From positions 1 to 64,000 of the IMG/VR virus record IMGVR_UViG_3300027973_000003: 64,000 bases of DNA; one strand, 5' to 3'. Positions 17,372-25,301 of this stretch are shown here, piece by piece (within the stretch, counting starts at the first letter, position 1; every line of letters begins with the position of its first letter). The position numbers and the translations under genes are program-made. The notes below the pieces were generated by a model that was given only the letters and a program-made list of their open reading frames with translations, was not told the origin of the DNA and did not search any database. Source of the stretch: a virus.

Positions 17372-17779
17372 TTAAATGAACTTACGTTTAATGCCGCGTG
17401 GATCGTCAACTACCGCTTCCACTGAGTCATCGTTAATAATGCGGAATTCACGGTCATGGATAACTAGGCGGGTGCCTGAGTTTGGGCGAACTAAAATAAA
17501 GTCGCCTTGTTTACACCATGGTCCATTTGGGAATCGCGTTTTATCTTGATAACAATCTGGCCCTAAGTCCACTACGAATAGCACTGTAGTTAACAGCTCA
17601 TCGTGCCTGCGCATTTCTTCAGGTTTGATAATGCCGCTTTCAAAGGCTTCTTCTGCTTCGGGGATTGCGCAAAGAATTCTATAACCTTGCGGTTTAGGTA
17701 GCTGCTTTGCTTTTTCCTCCTGCGACTTAGCCATTAAAGCGCCAAGGTCTACAGCTTGTGTTAAATCAATACTACTCAT
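17372..17779 (-). CDS. GroES-like co-chaperonin (Cpn10 family)
   Basis: The ATG at 17779 has a TGGAG site eight bases upstream, giving 135 aa. Residues 31-135 follow the Cpn10 barrel: YRILCAIPEAEE, SGIIKPEEMRR (the mobile-loop side), VVDLGPDCYQDK, GPWCKQGDFILVRPNSGTRL, EFRIINDDSVEAVVDDP. A phage co-chaperonin, like T4 gp31, would work with host GroEL to fold the capsid protein. Being embedded in the head operon supports this. The long N-terminal extension (about 30 residues) is unusual. Exact partner is inferred. Confidence 0.75.
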   Translation of the reverse strand: MSSIDLTQAVDLGALMAKSQEEKAKQLPKPQGYRILCAIPEAEEAFESGIIKPEEMRRHDELLTTVLFVVDLGPDCYQDKTRFPNGPWCKQGDFILVRPNSGTRLVIHDREFRIINDDSVEAVVDDPRGIKRKFI

Positions 17780-17966
17780 CAGAATTCTCCAGATTTTTAG
17801 CAAGGTCTAATAGGTAAGACTCTGCGGTGAGAAGACCTCGAATTTCACCACAGATAGCGCGGTATTCCGCGAAATCTTTAGCTGCACCACTGGAAACGGC
17901 GTCAGCTAATTGAGAGCGCTTGTCTCGATATTGCCTAAGCAATACGTCTAGCGTGTTGTCCATCAT
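17772..17966 (-). CDS. Small helical protein between portal and GroES-like genes
   Basis: 64 aa, predicted fully helical (VLLRQYRDKRSQLADAVSSG, then IRGLLTAESYLLDLAKNLEN). It overlaps both neighbours, so it is translationally coupled. Many podoviruses have a short coiled protein at this place. Function unknown. Confidence 0.65.
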   Translation of the reverse strand: MMDNTLDVLLRQYRDKRSQLADAVSSGAAKDFAEYRAICGEIRGLLTAESYLLDLAKNLENSDE

Positions 17967-20461
17967 TTATTGGATTTCTCCTTGTTTTGGTTGTTTCTAT
18001 TACCTTCCATCCTTCTTTGTTGAAGGTCTGCGTTTTTATGCGCTATATCAGCACCAAGACGTAATCCCTCAATCTTGTCTTTTGACTCTTGTTGGGCTTT
18101 ATCTTTGGCGGCTTTTGCTCCAACTTGCATTCCAGCAATTTCTTTCTGGGCTGCAATACGAGACTCTTCAACACGGATTTGGTCAGCTTTTGCTGCCGCA
18201 TCAATCTGAAGTTTTTGCTGCTTAAGTTGCAGATCCTGTTGCTTAATTTGCAGTTCTTGCATTTGCATTTGGATCAGTGGGTCTTGCGCTGCTTGAGCGT
18301 TTTGCTTAGCTTTCTCTTCAGCTTGGTTCTGGCCGAGAAGTTGTTGTGCAGCTTGCGCTGCTAGTTGCGAGACGCGAACCTCAATCTCTTGTGGTATTCC
18401 GTCTTCGTTGATTTCATCTGTAGTTGGCAATTCTGCGCCCATGATTTCTTCCATCTGGCGGCGATATTCGTAGCCAAGATGTTCTGCAATATGAGCTTGC
18501 ATAGCTGCGCCAATTTGTTGTGCCATAGGACTTTGACCAACCAGACCCATAATTTTTGGATCTTGCATTGCGCCCATGTGTACTGCAATGTGAGCTTTGT
18601 GGTCTTGGTACAAGAAAGCTTTGACTGGTTTCATCATGAGAATGTTTTGGTTCTCGGTGATTGGGTCCGCTGGCTTCTTATCTTCTTGAGTAGGCACAAG
18701 TTTTTGGTAATTTTTAATCCCCAACACATCCAACATCTGACGATGCAGTAGTGGCAAATCATATAGCTGTGGGGCAGTCTGAGCTAGTTGTAAAGCAGCT
18801 TGATATTGCACTACTTTTTGCGACATGGTTGCCGCATTGGGGTCTGATACAGGAATAACGTTTACCAAATCGTAATCAGACTTCTTAGCCCTGCGACTAC
18901 CTTCTTCTGGTTCAAATGAATATTCTTCTGGTGTGTATTCAGCAATAATGTTCTTTAATAGCTTGAACTCTTGCTTCATTGAATAGTGGATACGAGCTTG
19001 AACTGCGCTCATTACCTTCAATGTTCTTTCTAAAATTGCTAATGTAGTCCCAACTGGGGAGTTAGCAGACATATCTGATACTTTCATATCAGCTGCTGCT
19101 GCAAAGCGGCGACCTTCGTCAATGATTTGATTCATTAACTGGTACAAGGTCTGGCTTGGCTCTTTATATGGTAGCGGCAGGATGTTATCGCGCATTGTTC
19201 CGCTTGGAACGTCTACATCACGGAATTCTCCTGGTGCTATTGGTGTGTCATCTCCTTTAACACGCAATCCACGGGTCTTAAAGCCACCTGGCAAGTTGCT
19301 AAGGGTTCCTGCATCAACCAGCTGACGGAGGATACTAGTTCCTGACTTAGCAAAAGCCCCGATAAGATGAATAAGTCCAAAATGATAAAAGCCAAAACCA
19401 GGAATGTAACCGTAGTGAACAAAGTGGTTACGCTTCGCATTAGTTTTGTCATCAGGCTGCCAATTACGACGGATAGCGAGAACATTTGACGTTCCTTTCT
19501 CGATAGTCACAACATAAGGCAGACCAATACCTGTAGGTTTACCTTTTTTGTCTTTGTGCTCGTACCCAGGAATATCTAAGTTGACGTGCATCTCAAGAAC
19601 TTTAAAGCGATCATCCGATGTTGCACGGAATCCCATCTTTTCTGCAATCTTTTTCTCTACTTCATCTAGTGTATTAACTGGATCACCTAAGTCACACTCA
19701 CGATAGAAGCCCGCAGCTTGCAATCGGAGTAACTCATTCTTAGTTTTGCGCATAACGTGGGTTACACGCTCCGCAGTATCAAGATTGCTCGCACCATAAG
19801 GTACAACAATGTCTTCTGCTGGTACAAATATAGAGGCTTGACGATCTAATGCTGGGTCAAAGTACACTTTTTTGAACGCATTACCTGCTAAACCCAAGCC
19901 CCACAACATTCTTTCGTGCTCTGGACGGTATTCTTTCATCACATCCGTAAGCTGGTAGTTCATGTCTTCTTTGACACGCTCTGCTGCATCTTTTTTCTCT
20001 GGCGTTTCTTTGCCAATGATCTCAATTTTGACTGGGCCTGCGGCTGGGAACGTCTCCATCATGGTTTCTGATTGGAATTTAACGAGCGCTTCGCTCATTA
20101 ATGGGTGATATACACCGCATGCGCCTTCCCAAGGCTCACTTCTATCTTCAATTTTCATACCTAACAGCTCTAAACCGTCAACGTATGTCTGCATCCAATC
20201 TTTACGGGCACTAATGTCGTCTTCAAAGTCACTAACTAAGTCACTTGCTAGCGATTGGAGCTCATCTTCGTCAATATATTCAGCTAAGTTAGCATTAAAG
20301 TCATCTTCTGACTCTTGGTCAGGCTTAATTTCTATAGTTAAGGGCCCTGCGTTTATCTCAACTGACTCTGGATCTTCAATGGAAATCTCTAATGGCGCTT
20401 CTTCCTCTGCCATAGCGTCCATACCCATAGGGGCTGCATAAAGACCTTTTTCCATCGCCAT
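17963..20461 (-). CDS. Portal protein
   Basis: 832 aa, larger than P22 gp1. The core contains EDDISARKDWMQTYVDGLEL, VYHPLMSEALVKFQSETMME, LWGLGLAGNAFKKVYFDPAL and, near residue 440-480, LYQLMNQIIDEGRRFAAAAD. The last 150 residues form a Gln/Lys/Ala-rich helix (QMQELQIKQQDLQLKQQKL), likely the barrel or tail-like C-terminal extension. It forms the dodecameric DNA gate and lies directly after terminase, as usual. Confidence 0.9.
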   Translation of the reverse strand: MAMEKGLYAAPMGMDAMAEEEAPLEISIEDPESVEINAGPLTIEIKPDQESEDDFNANLAEYIDEDELQSLASDLVSDFEDDISARKDWMQTYVDGLELLGMKIEDRSEPWEGACGVYHPLMSEALVKFQSETMMETFPAAGPVKIEIIGKETPEKKDAAERVKEDMNYQLTDVMKEYRPEHERMLWGLGLAGNAFKKVYFDPALDRQASIFVPAEDIVVPYGASNLDTAERVTHVMRKTKNELLRLQAAGFYRECDLGDPVNTLDEVEKKIAEKMGFRATSDDRFKVLEMHVNLDIPGYEHKDKKGKPTGIGLPYVVTIEKGTSNVLAIRRNWQPDDKTNAKRNHFVHYGYIPGFGFYHFGLIHLIGAFAKSGTSILRQLVDAGTLSNLPGGFKTRGLRVKGDDTPIAPGEFRDVDVPSGTMRDNILPLPYKEPSQTLYQLMNQIIDEGRRFAAAADMKVSDMSANSPVGTTLAILERTLKVMSAVQARIHYSMKQEFKLLKNIIAEYTPEEYSFEPEEGSRRAKKSDYDLVNVIPVSDPNAATMSQKVVQYQAALQLAQTAPQLYDLPLLHRQMLDVLGIKNYQKLVPTQEDKKPADPITENQNILMMKPVKAFLYQDHKAHIAVHMGAMQDPKIMGLVGQSPMAQQIGAAMQAHIAEHLGYEYRRQMEEIMGAELPTTDEINEDGIPQEIEVRVSQLAAQAAQQLLGQNQAEEKAKQNAQAAQDPLIQMQMQELQIKQQDLQLKQQKLQIDAAAKADQIRVEESRIAAQKEIAGMQVGAKAAKDKAQQESKDKIEGLRLGADIAHKNADLQQRRMEGNRNNQNKEKSNK

Positions 20462-20470
20462 AATTTATCC

Positions 20471-22030
20471 TTAATAGTAGGGCTGTTTCCTACGAAATTC
20501 TCTTGGTTCATCTTCTTCATCTGATTCCAGACGAATAAAGCCACCACGCCTGAATCTTAACAGGGCTTGGCTCATGGAGTCCACTAAGTCGTCGTGTTCG
20601 CCCGACGGAAATGACGCAACTTCTTCCACTAGCTCATCTGCCCAGCGTGTTCCTGGTACCCATACTCTACCAGATGCAAATATATCTGCAACTGAATTTA
20701 AACGAGAAATTTTATCATTGCCTTTTGACGGAGTGTACTCCTGTACGGGCAAACCCATAGCCCTTAACTCAAAAACAAGGGGCGCACCTGATGCTTTTGC
20801 CTCAACTATAAGCGAATCAGGGTTCCATTCTTTGTATTGTTCTACCGCTTTTTGCTTTAATTCGGGGAACTCCATACGTCTTTTAAATGAATTTAAAGCA
20901 ATAATATTTGCTTGTGGGCGCCCTGTATCGTCATCTTGATAGAAAACACCCCATGTTGTACATGCAGAATAGTCAGCTCGTTCGGTTTTAAGAAAGGCTG
21001 TATCCCAAGACTGGATAATAAATTCGCATGGGGGCGGGGTATCTTCTTGCCAATTACGCCACCACTCTCGTTTAATAATTGCAGAGACTTCCGAAGTGGG
21101 GTTCTGCATATACTGCGCCATCCACTTAGATACTGGAAGTTCTTCCCGCAGTGCAAACAATTCCTTTTGGCTCCAAAACTCAGGCCAAAGCGGGGTGTCA
21201 TCATCCCAAAGTGCTGGAAATTCAATAACATCCCAGCCTTCACCGTTTCTCTGGGCATCTGCTTTTAATACCTGACCAGTCAAGTCTTTCTTAGACCACC
21301 GTGTCATAACAATAATAATTGCCCCGCCTGGCTGCAGACGTTGACGAGGTCCTGAGTTATACCACTCGTAGGTTTTGTCGTAAATGTCCGAGTTAGTTTC
21401 GGCTAAGATCGCCTCTTGTTCTGAATGTGGGTCGTCAATAATAAGGACGTCCGCGCCCTTACCCGTAACAGCGCCCCCAACACCGATAGCGAAATAGTCT
21501 CCACCATGGTTAGTCGCCCAACGTCCAGCCGCTTTAGAGTCAGACTGCAATCCAACATTTGGGAATATCGACTTATAAACTTCTGAGTCGACCAAGTTCC
21601 TGACTTTTCGTCCAAATCCAACAGCAAGCTCTGCAGTATGGGCTGTTTCAATAATCTTTTTTTGTGGGAATTTACCCAGAAACCAAGCAGGTAACAAATA
21701 AGACGCGAATTCACTTTTTGTATGACGTGGAGGCATATTAATAATAAGCCGTTTGCATTCACCTTTAGCCACCCTTTCAAATGCTCGGGCCATATCCGCA
21801 TGGTGTTTACCAGCTATGAATGTAGGCCACACTTTGTTAACAAATGCCAAGAAGTCCACCGTAGCTTCTTCCTTGGTTTTGAATGTATCTAGAAGTTCTA
21901 AGTCTTCTAAGATTCTTGCCTGCTCGTGTTCTGGGAACAAGTGTATGTACTTAGGGATATCCCTTAGAGACAGGTTAGCCACAACCTTTTCTACTTGTTC
22001 GGGTGTTAACTTTTCAGCTGTCGCTGTCAT
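20471..22030 (-). CDS. terL: Terminase large subunit
   Basis: 519 aa. The ATPase half shows Walker A (INMPPRHTKSE, residues 97-107), Walker B (ADVLIIDDPHSE, 193-204) and motif III (MTRWSKKDL, 242-250). The nuclease half has SWDTAF (341-346), VEAKASG (409-415) and GEHDDLVDSM near the end, holding the acidic metal ligands of the RNase H-like fold. It cuts and pumps DNA through the portal. It overlaps the small subunit by 17 bases. Confidence 0.95.
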   Translation of the reverse strand: MTATAEKLTPEQVEKVVANLSLRDIPKYIHLFPEHEQARILEDLELLDTFKTKEEATVDFLAFVNKVWPTFIAGKHHADMARAFERVAKGECKRLIINMPPRHTKSEFASYLLPAWFLGKFPQKKIIETAHTAELAVGFGRKVRNLVDSEVYKSIFPNVGLQSDSKAAGRWATNHGGDYFAIGVGGAVTGKGADVLIIDDPHSEQEAILAETNSDIYDKTYEWYNSGPRQRLQPGGAIIIVMTRWSKKDLTGQVLKADAQRNGEGWDVIEFPALWDDDTPLWPEFWSQKELFALREELPVSKWMAQYMQNPTSEVSAIIKREWWRNWQEDTPPPCEFIIQSWDTAFLKTERADYSACTTWGVFYQDDDTGRPQANIIALNSFKRRMEFPELKQKAVEQYKEWNPDSLIVEAKASGAPLVFELRAMGLPVQEYTPSKGNDKISRLNSVADIFASGRVWVPGTRWADELVEEVASFPSGEHDDLVDSMSQALLRFRRGGFIRLESDEEDEPREFRRKQPYY

Positions 22031-22616
22031 TTGTTCTATCTATAGCTGGCCCAAACTCTTCGTCTAAGGCATGGGTTGAACTGGGTGAGACATTCTTGAC
22101 GTCTACATCTACGGCGCTACTTCTAAGTAGCCGCCCGATGCGCTCTTTGATCGCGCTCTCTAAATCACCAGAGTTCTTATAGTTAACCGTTACTTCTGAG
22201 CGTTCTGTAAATAGTGCGATATCACTATGCTTGCCCAGTAACTCTAGGGCTTTAAGCTCAAACCTAGGGTCCCCACAGTTGGCTAACTCTAGTAGTTTAT
22301 TAGTAAGCGCTGACCTGACATCACTGACATCCACCGCAAGTCTTGCTGTGTATACACGTAGGAACTCTTTAGCAGCATAAGCTGCCATCGGGTTGTTTAG
22401 TGCTTTCTCATCTTTACTCTTTAGCGCCTGGTCGATAAGCGTCTTGGTTTTCCCCAAGTTCTCAGGGTCTATCTCAGGAACGCTTGCACCTAATTGCTCA
22501 ATTGCTTCTTGGGTGTTTACGGCAATACCGAGTGCCTCGACAAAGTCTTTGGGCTTGTCGTCGATTGGGTGATACGGAATCGCAACGTCGTTGGTTGGTT
22601 CTATATGTACGGTCAT
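22014..22616 (-). CDS. terS: Terminase small subunit-like protein
   Basis: 200 aa. The C-terminal half (LTNKLLELANCGDPRFELKA, then ELLGKHSDIALFTERSEVTV) is typical of podoviral small terminases, where helical oligomerisation is followed by a beta segment. The N-terminal third is an acidic helix. Immediate position before terL fits. No clear Shine-Dalgarno precedes the ATG at 22616, so expression may depend on coupling or a longer leader. Confidence 0.8.
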   Translation of the reverse strand: MTVHIEPTNDVAIPYHPIDDKPKDFVEALGIAVNTQEAIEQLGASVPEIDPENLGKTKTLIDQALKSKDEKALNNPMAAYAAKEFLRVYTARLAVDVSDVRSALTNKLLELANCGDPRFELKALELLGKHSDIALFTERSEVTVNYKNSGDLESAIKERIGRLLRSSAVDVDVKNVSPSSTHALDEEFGPAIDRTNDSDS

Positions 22617-22728
22617 AAATTGTTAGCAGGAGTTAATCCAGTTTCACGAAATATAACACAACAAATAAATTAGGTGGGGTGATTTGATGCACGTACACCC
22701 CCAACGTGACTCACGTGACTAAGCCTTG

Positions 22729-22851
22729 TTATTTTACTTTAAAAAATTCTTTGGCTGTTGACAACACGCAGCTTACCCAAAAGTCATACGCTTCTTGCGT
22801 ACGGTTAAGGACTTGCTCAAACTTCTTGTACTGCTCATCAAATGTAAACAT
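22729..22851 (-). CDS. Forty-residue peptide before the terminase genes
   Basis: The ATG at 22851 has AAGGAG nine bases upstream, so the true product is 40 aa (MFTFDEQYKKFEQVLNRTQE onward) rather than the longer in-frame version. It is helical and aromatic and looks like the start of phasin-type helices. A promoter lies 30-60 bases upstream. Function unknown; it opens the packaging operon. Confidence 0.65.
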   Translation of the reverse strand: MFTFDEQYKKFEQVLNRTQEAYDFWVSCVLSTAKEFFKVK

Positions 22852-22883
22852 AGGGTTTCTCCTTAGTGGTGTGTATGGTGTGT

Positions 22884-22911
22884 AGTATACCACACAATTG
22901 TTGCGCTGCAA
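22884..22911 (-). promoter_or_regulatory. Sigma70-type promoter for the packaging operon
   Basis: On the minus strand TTGCAG (22911-22906), a 16-bp spacer and TATACT (22889-22884) precede the 40-aa gene. The -10 element lies in a near-perfect palindrome (TGTGTAGTATACCACACA on the plus strand), which could be an operator. The -35 element lies in GTTGCGCTGCAAC, another palindrome. Confidence 0.7.
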
Positions 22912-22932
22912 CATCTTTACAATCGCCCACAC

Positions 22933-23092
22933 TTTTCTTTACAAAAAACCCCGATCGGGAAGATTTTCCTATTTTTGCCTACTTTTTCGTCAGAATTGCC
23001 CGTTCGGGAAACTTTTTTATACCTATGGGTTGTAATTAAGGTTCCGTTTTGGTACCTATGGGTTATGTTTTGCATGATTTTTTATTAAAGTT
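22933..23092. promoter_or_regulatory. Repeat-bearing leader region upstream of the packaging promoter
   Basis: This 160-bp gap has two CCCGWTCGGG palindromes (22950-22959 and 22999-23008), each followed by AA, and two copies of TACCTATGGGTT (23020-23031 and 23053-23064). The first palindrome is followed on the minus strand by GTTTTTT and could act as a small terminator for the HNH gene. The paired repeats suggest protein-binding sites controlling the promoter at 22889. Confidence 0.55.
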
Positions 23093-23449
23093 TCATGCAC
23101 TTTTTCTTTTAAGGCGCTCGTCGTGGTGGTGTATCCGATGGCAGTTAGCGCACAGGACTATGCATTTTTTAATCTCTTCGTAGGCTTTGGCGAACTGTCC
23201 GTTAGATATGAACTGGTGGACACTGCCTGATTTTGTACTGGGGTCTTCGTGGTGAAAGTCCATTGCTGCTATATGGCTGTACCCGCATGCCGTGCACTTA
23301 AGCGTGGCTTTGAAGATGTACCACTTTAGTCGCTCTTTAATCTTAGTGGTCTTGGTTGCTACCTTGCTTTTGTCTTTGTTCTTTGAATAGTACGTTCGGC
23401 TATATCCAGCCTGTTTTTCTTTTTTAACTTTTGGGTCCTTATACGGCAT
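23093..23449 (-). CDS. HNH endonuclease
   Basis: 118 aa. After a basic N-terminus (KDPKVKKEKQAGYSRTYYSK) comes a CxxCG knuckle (LKCTACGYSHIA), AMDFHHEDP with the catalytic HH, and IVLCANCHRIHHHDE with the second CxxC and the terminal His. Complete HNH with zinc-binding cysteines. Its location near terminase fits HNH nucleases that assist terminase cutting at packaging, but a free-standing homing endonuclease is also possible. Confidence 0.85.
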   Translation of the reverse strand: MPYKDPKVKKEKQAGYSRTYYSKNKDKSKVATKTTKIKERLKWYIFKATLKCTACGYSHIAAMDFHHEDPSTKSGSVHQFISNGQFAKAYEEIKKCIVLCANCHRIHHHDERLKRKSA

Positions 23450-23870
23450 CGTTTAAGCGGTATGTTTTTATTGGCTCGCTACTGTTTGCATCTACATTGC
23501 ATGCCCACTTTACCGATTCTTCCGCTGTCAACCCCATGCGCATACAGACTTCTGCTGCCATGGCTCCAGACCCAATTGCCATAAATGATCTGATTCTTTC
23601 CCACTCCAGGTCGTCCCCACAGGAGAACAATCCATCTTTAGTTAGCTTGAGAAAGGAGCTGTCCGATTTTAGTTTTGGTTTTGTTTTGCTCTTCTTGCCC
23701 AGGTAATCTAAGACCTTCTCGGCATCCACGTAGTTACCAGCTACGCCCATCCAGCCACCATCTATTGCAAATACTTTTTCTTCAAAGTACTTAATCCCCG
23801 AATCAGAATCCGTGAACTGACTATCTGCTACCAGTATCTTCTTATCCCAGTCACCGATGATTGTCGTCAT
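23439..23870 (-). CDS. HslV-like Ntn-hydrolase (proteasome-type peptidase)
   Basis: 143 aa. After Met removal the protein would start with Thr (MTTIIGDWD), as in HslV. ADSQ (residues 15-18) matches the ADGQ region, EEKVF places Lys at 32 where HslV has its catalytic Lys33, VAGNYVDAEKVLDYL matches the GFAGG.ADAF helix, and FMAIGSGAMAAEVCMRMG matches the AIGSGGPYA helix. Together they indicate a proteasome/HslV fold with an intact Thr-Asp-Lys set. No HslU-like ATPase is next to it. It may be a late maturation protease or act with host HslU; both are inference. Confidence 0.8.
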   Translation of the reverse strand: MTTIIGDWDKKILVADSQFTDSDSGIKYFEEKVFAIDGGWMGVAGNYVDAEKVLDYLGKKSKTKPKLKSDSSFLKLTKDGLFSCGDDLEWERIRSFMAIGSGAMAAEVCMRMGLTAEESVKWACNVDANSSEPIKTYRLNDAV

Positions 23871-23982
23871 TTCTGTGGTACCTATCGTTAGGGTTATTAA
23901 GCATACTTTGAATCAGGCTATCAATCGTACTAAACCACTGAATCACTTTCATGCCATCATGCTGCATGATCGTAAAACTCAT
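23851..23982 (-). CDS. Small hypothetical protein
   Basis: 43 aa (MSFTIMQHDGMKVIQWFSTI onward), overlapping the upstream stop as ATGA and the HslV-like gene by 20 bases. It is helical with a polar, His/Asp/Arg-rich end. The overlapping junctions support real translation. Function unknown. Confidence 0.5.
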   Translation of the reverse strand: MSFTIMQHDGMKVIQWFSTIDSLIQSMLNNPNDRYHRNDDNHR

Positions 23983-24134
23983 TCTTCTTTCTGCCCTACA
24001 ACCTTATAGACTTGATTGACTATATTTAAAACGTGTTCTATATCCTCGGGCGTTAACTGGCCCATCAGCTGCAATATCTTTATTACTGCAACGTCGTTGT
24101 TTAGTGGTACTGGTTTGACTAGGTTTTCAATCAT
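23979..24134 (-). CDS. Small hypothetical protein
   Basis: 51 aa (MIENLVKPVPLNNDVAVIKI onward), with ILQLMGQLTPEDIEHVLNIV, a helix-rich region. It starts at ATG 24134, overlapping the upstream stop as ATGA. The longer in-frame extension upstream is rejected because it would read through the membrane protein gene. Function unknown. Confidence 0.6.
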   Translation of the reverse strand: MIENLVKPVPLNNDVAVIKILQLMGQLTPEDIEHVLNIVNQVYKVVGQKEE

Positions 24135-24277
24135 TTGGTAGCAATCAGATAGGCGCCGTAATTGGCAAAACAATATCCTGAGTACATGCAGGCTAAACCC
24201 ATATTGCCTTTGAGCGCTTGCTCCGCAGCTATATAAGCGTAGATTAATCCCGTCACAATAATCAGCCAAGAACTCAT
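24131..24277 (-). CDS. Small two-segment membrane protein
   Basis: 48 aa (MSSWLIIVTGLIYAYIAAEQ onward). Two hydrophobic helices (WLIIVTGLIYAYIA and ACMYSGYCFANYGAYLIA) are joined by the short polar linker EQALKGN. This small protein type recurs in aquatic phage genomes. It is the first gene of the leftward block next to the divergent region. A membrane function is inferred, no partner is known. Confidence 0.65.
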   Translation of the reverse strand: MSSWLIIVTGLIYAYIAAEQALKGNMGLACMYSGYCFANYGAYLIATK

Positions 24278-24637
24278 AGCAAAATGGTATCCCCTTGATA
24301 TGTCAGATATTTTACAAAAAAATATACCCCCCTGGGGGTATTGAAATAAAAAAGATAGGGGGTGTGTTTCTATGAGCACCTTGAGCATGTGCTTGTGGAT
24401 ACTTTGATAGGGGGTGGGGGGTTAAGTACTTATTGCCGATTACATCGGGTCCACGACGTGCGGGCTTAAGAGGGCCAAGTCGACTAAGAAGCCAAGTTCT
24501 ACCTAGTTGTAGCTATGTAACACAAATAGCACAAAGTTCTTAAACGAAGGTATCTAACGTGCAAATTATTGAGTAGAGGGGACTTAGGATTCCTTTTTTT
24601 AATTTTGGGGTCATGGGGTTGTTACTGCAAACCTTTT
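24278..24637. promoter_or_regulatory. Divergent intergenic region with hairpin and G-rich repeats
   Basis: The 360-bp gap has no gene. It holds a perfect inverted repeat ATACCCCC-CT-GGGGGTAT (24324-24341) with a T-run on the minus-strand side, which could block leftward read-through. It also has two copies of GATAGGGGGTG (24354-24364 and 24406-24416) in a G-rich stretch. No strong leftward promoter could be defined. The plus-strand promoter lies beyond it at 24680. Confidence 0.55.
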
Positions 24638-24650
24638 CTAACATTGTTAG
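24638..24650. repeat. CTAACAWTGTTAG operator, copy 1
   Basis: Perfect 13-bp palindrome located 30 bp upstream of the -35 box of the promoter at 24680. It is the leftmost exact copy of the array. Confidence 0.85.
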
Positions 24651-24679
24651 CCATAGCCCTATTTTTGTTTCCAAAGAAT

Positions 24680-24708
24680 TTGCTTTAGGGGTTATTTTGT
24701 GTTATAAT
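24680..24708 (+). promoter_or_regulatory. Early promoter P1
   Basis: TTGCTT (24680-24685), 17-bp spacer, TATAAT (24703-24708). The TGTGTTATAATATA context is shared with the promoters at 25827 and 28801. Operators flank it at 24638-24650 and 24758-24770, the second in the leader just before the ribosome-binding site of the 156-aa gene. This fits autoregulation. Confidence 0.8.
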
Positions 24709-24757
24709 ATAACCATGCAACAGAGAAGTAAAGGTCAATGTTAGATACCTCTTAAAT

Positions 24758-24770
24758 CTAACAATGTTAG
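24758..24770. repeat. CTAACAWTGTTAG operator, copy 2
   Basis: Exact copy in the leader of the 156-aa gene, ending one base before the AAAAGGA ribosome-binding site. A half-site (CAATGTTAG, 24736-24744) lies 20 bp upstream. Confidence 0.85.
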
Positions 24771-24785
24771 AAAAGGAATTAAATC

Positions 24786-25256
24786 ATGGAAAAGACTTTA
24801 TTGGCTCAACGTTTAGAAAATGCTCGTAACGCAATAGTGGCAAACGCTGTAAATACTGGTGAACTCATTGGCTCTTATGCTAGTGCAATGCAAGAATCAT
24901 TTGACATGGTGCTAGAAAATGGTGAGGTTGTTAAGTGGTTTAATCTCAAGGGCAAGGCTAAAGTAGGTGTTAAGGCTGAATATGCTTTATTCGTTGATGC
25001 CCTAAAATCTGCTGACCTCGAGGGTAATAAGTATGTTTACTGGCAGAGAGTTAAGGAAGCAAGTGGTTATCAAACTGCAGGTAATACAGTAAAAGCAAGC
25101 CTGACTATTGATGCCCGTAACCTTGCTGACCTTAAAACGATTTTGGGTCGCATCTTGAATAACGAATCAGACGATGATGCTGAATTGTCAAATCAAGCAA
25201 AATCACACCTAACCGAAGCATTCTCAATTCTAGGTGGTGACATTACCAAAATCTAA
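24786..25256 (+). CDS. First early protein, candidate regulator of the operator array
   Basis: 156 aa, no recognised family. The N-terminus is helical (MEKTLLAQRLENARNAIVAN), the middle basic and aromatic (VKWFNLKGKAKVGVKAEYAL, NKYVYWQRVKEASGYQTAGN) and the end acidic helical. The gene stands alone with its own promoter and terminator, and an exact palindrome sits on each side of it, one overlapping its stop codon. That layout is usual for an autoregulated DNA-binding protein, so it is my best candidate for the factor that reads the CTAACAWTGTTAG sites. A replication initiator is the alternative. There is no sequence proof of DNA binding. Confidence 0.7.
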   Translation: MEKTLLAQRLENARNAIVANAVNTGELIGSYASAMQESFDMVLENGEVVKWFNLKGKAKVGVKAEYALFVDALKSADLEGNKYVYWQRVKEASGYQTAGNTVKASLTIDARNLADLKTILGRILNNESDDDAELSNQAKSHLTEAFSILGGDITKI

Positions 25257-25265
25257 CAATGTTAG
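25253..25265. repeat. CTAACAWTGTTAG operator, copy 3
   Basis: Exact copy overlapping the stop codon of the 156-aa gene (TAA at 25254-25256) and just before its terminator. Confidence 0.85.
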
Positions 25266-25275
25266 ATTTGACCGA

Positions 25276-25301
25276 AGCCCTGATTCGTCAGGGCTTTTTT
25301 T
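25276..25301 (+). terminator. Intrinsic terminator of the 156-aa gene
   Basis: AGCCCTGA, loop TTCG, TCAGGGCT, then seven T. An eight-base-pair stem with a UUCG tetraloop, strong. Confidence 0.92.
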
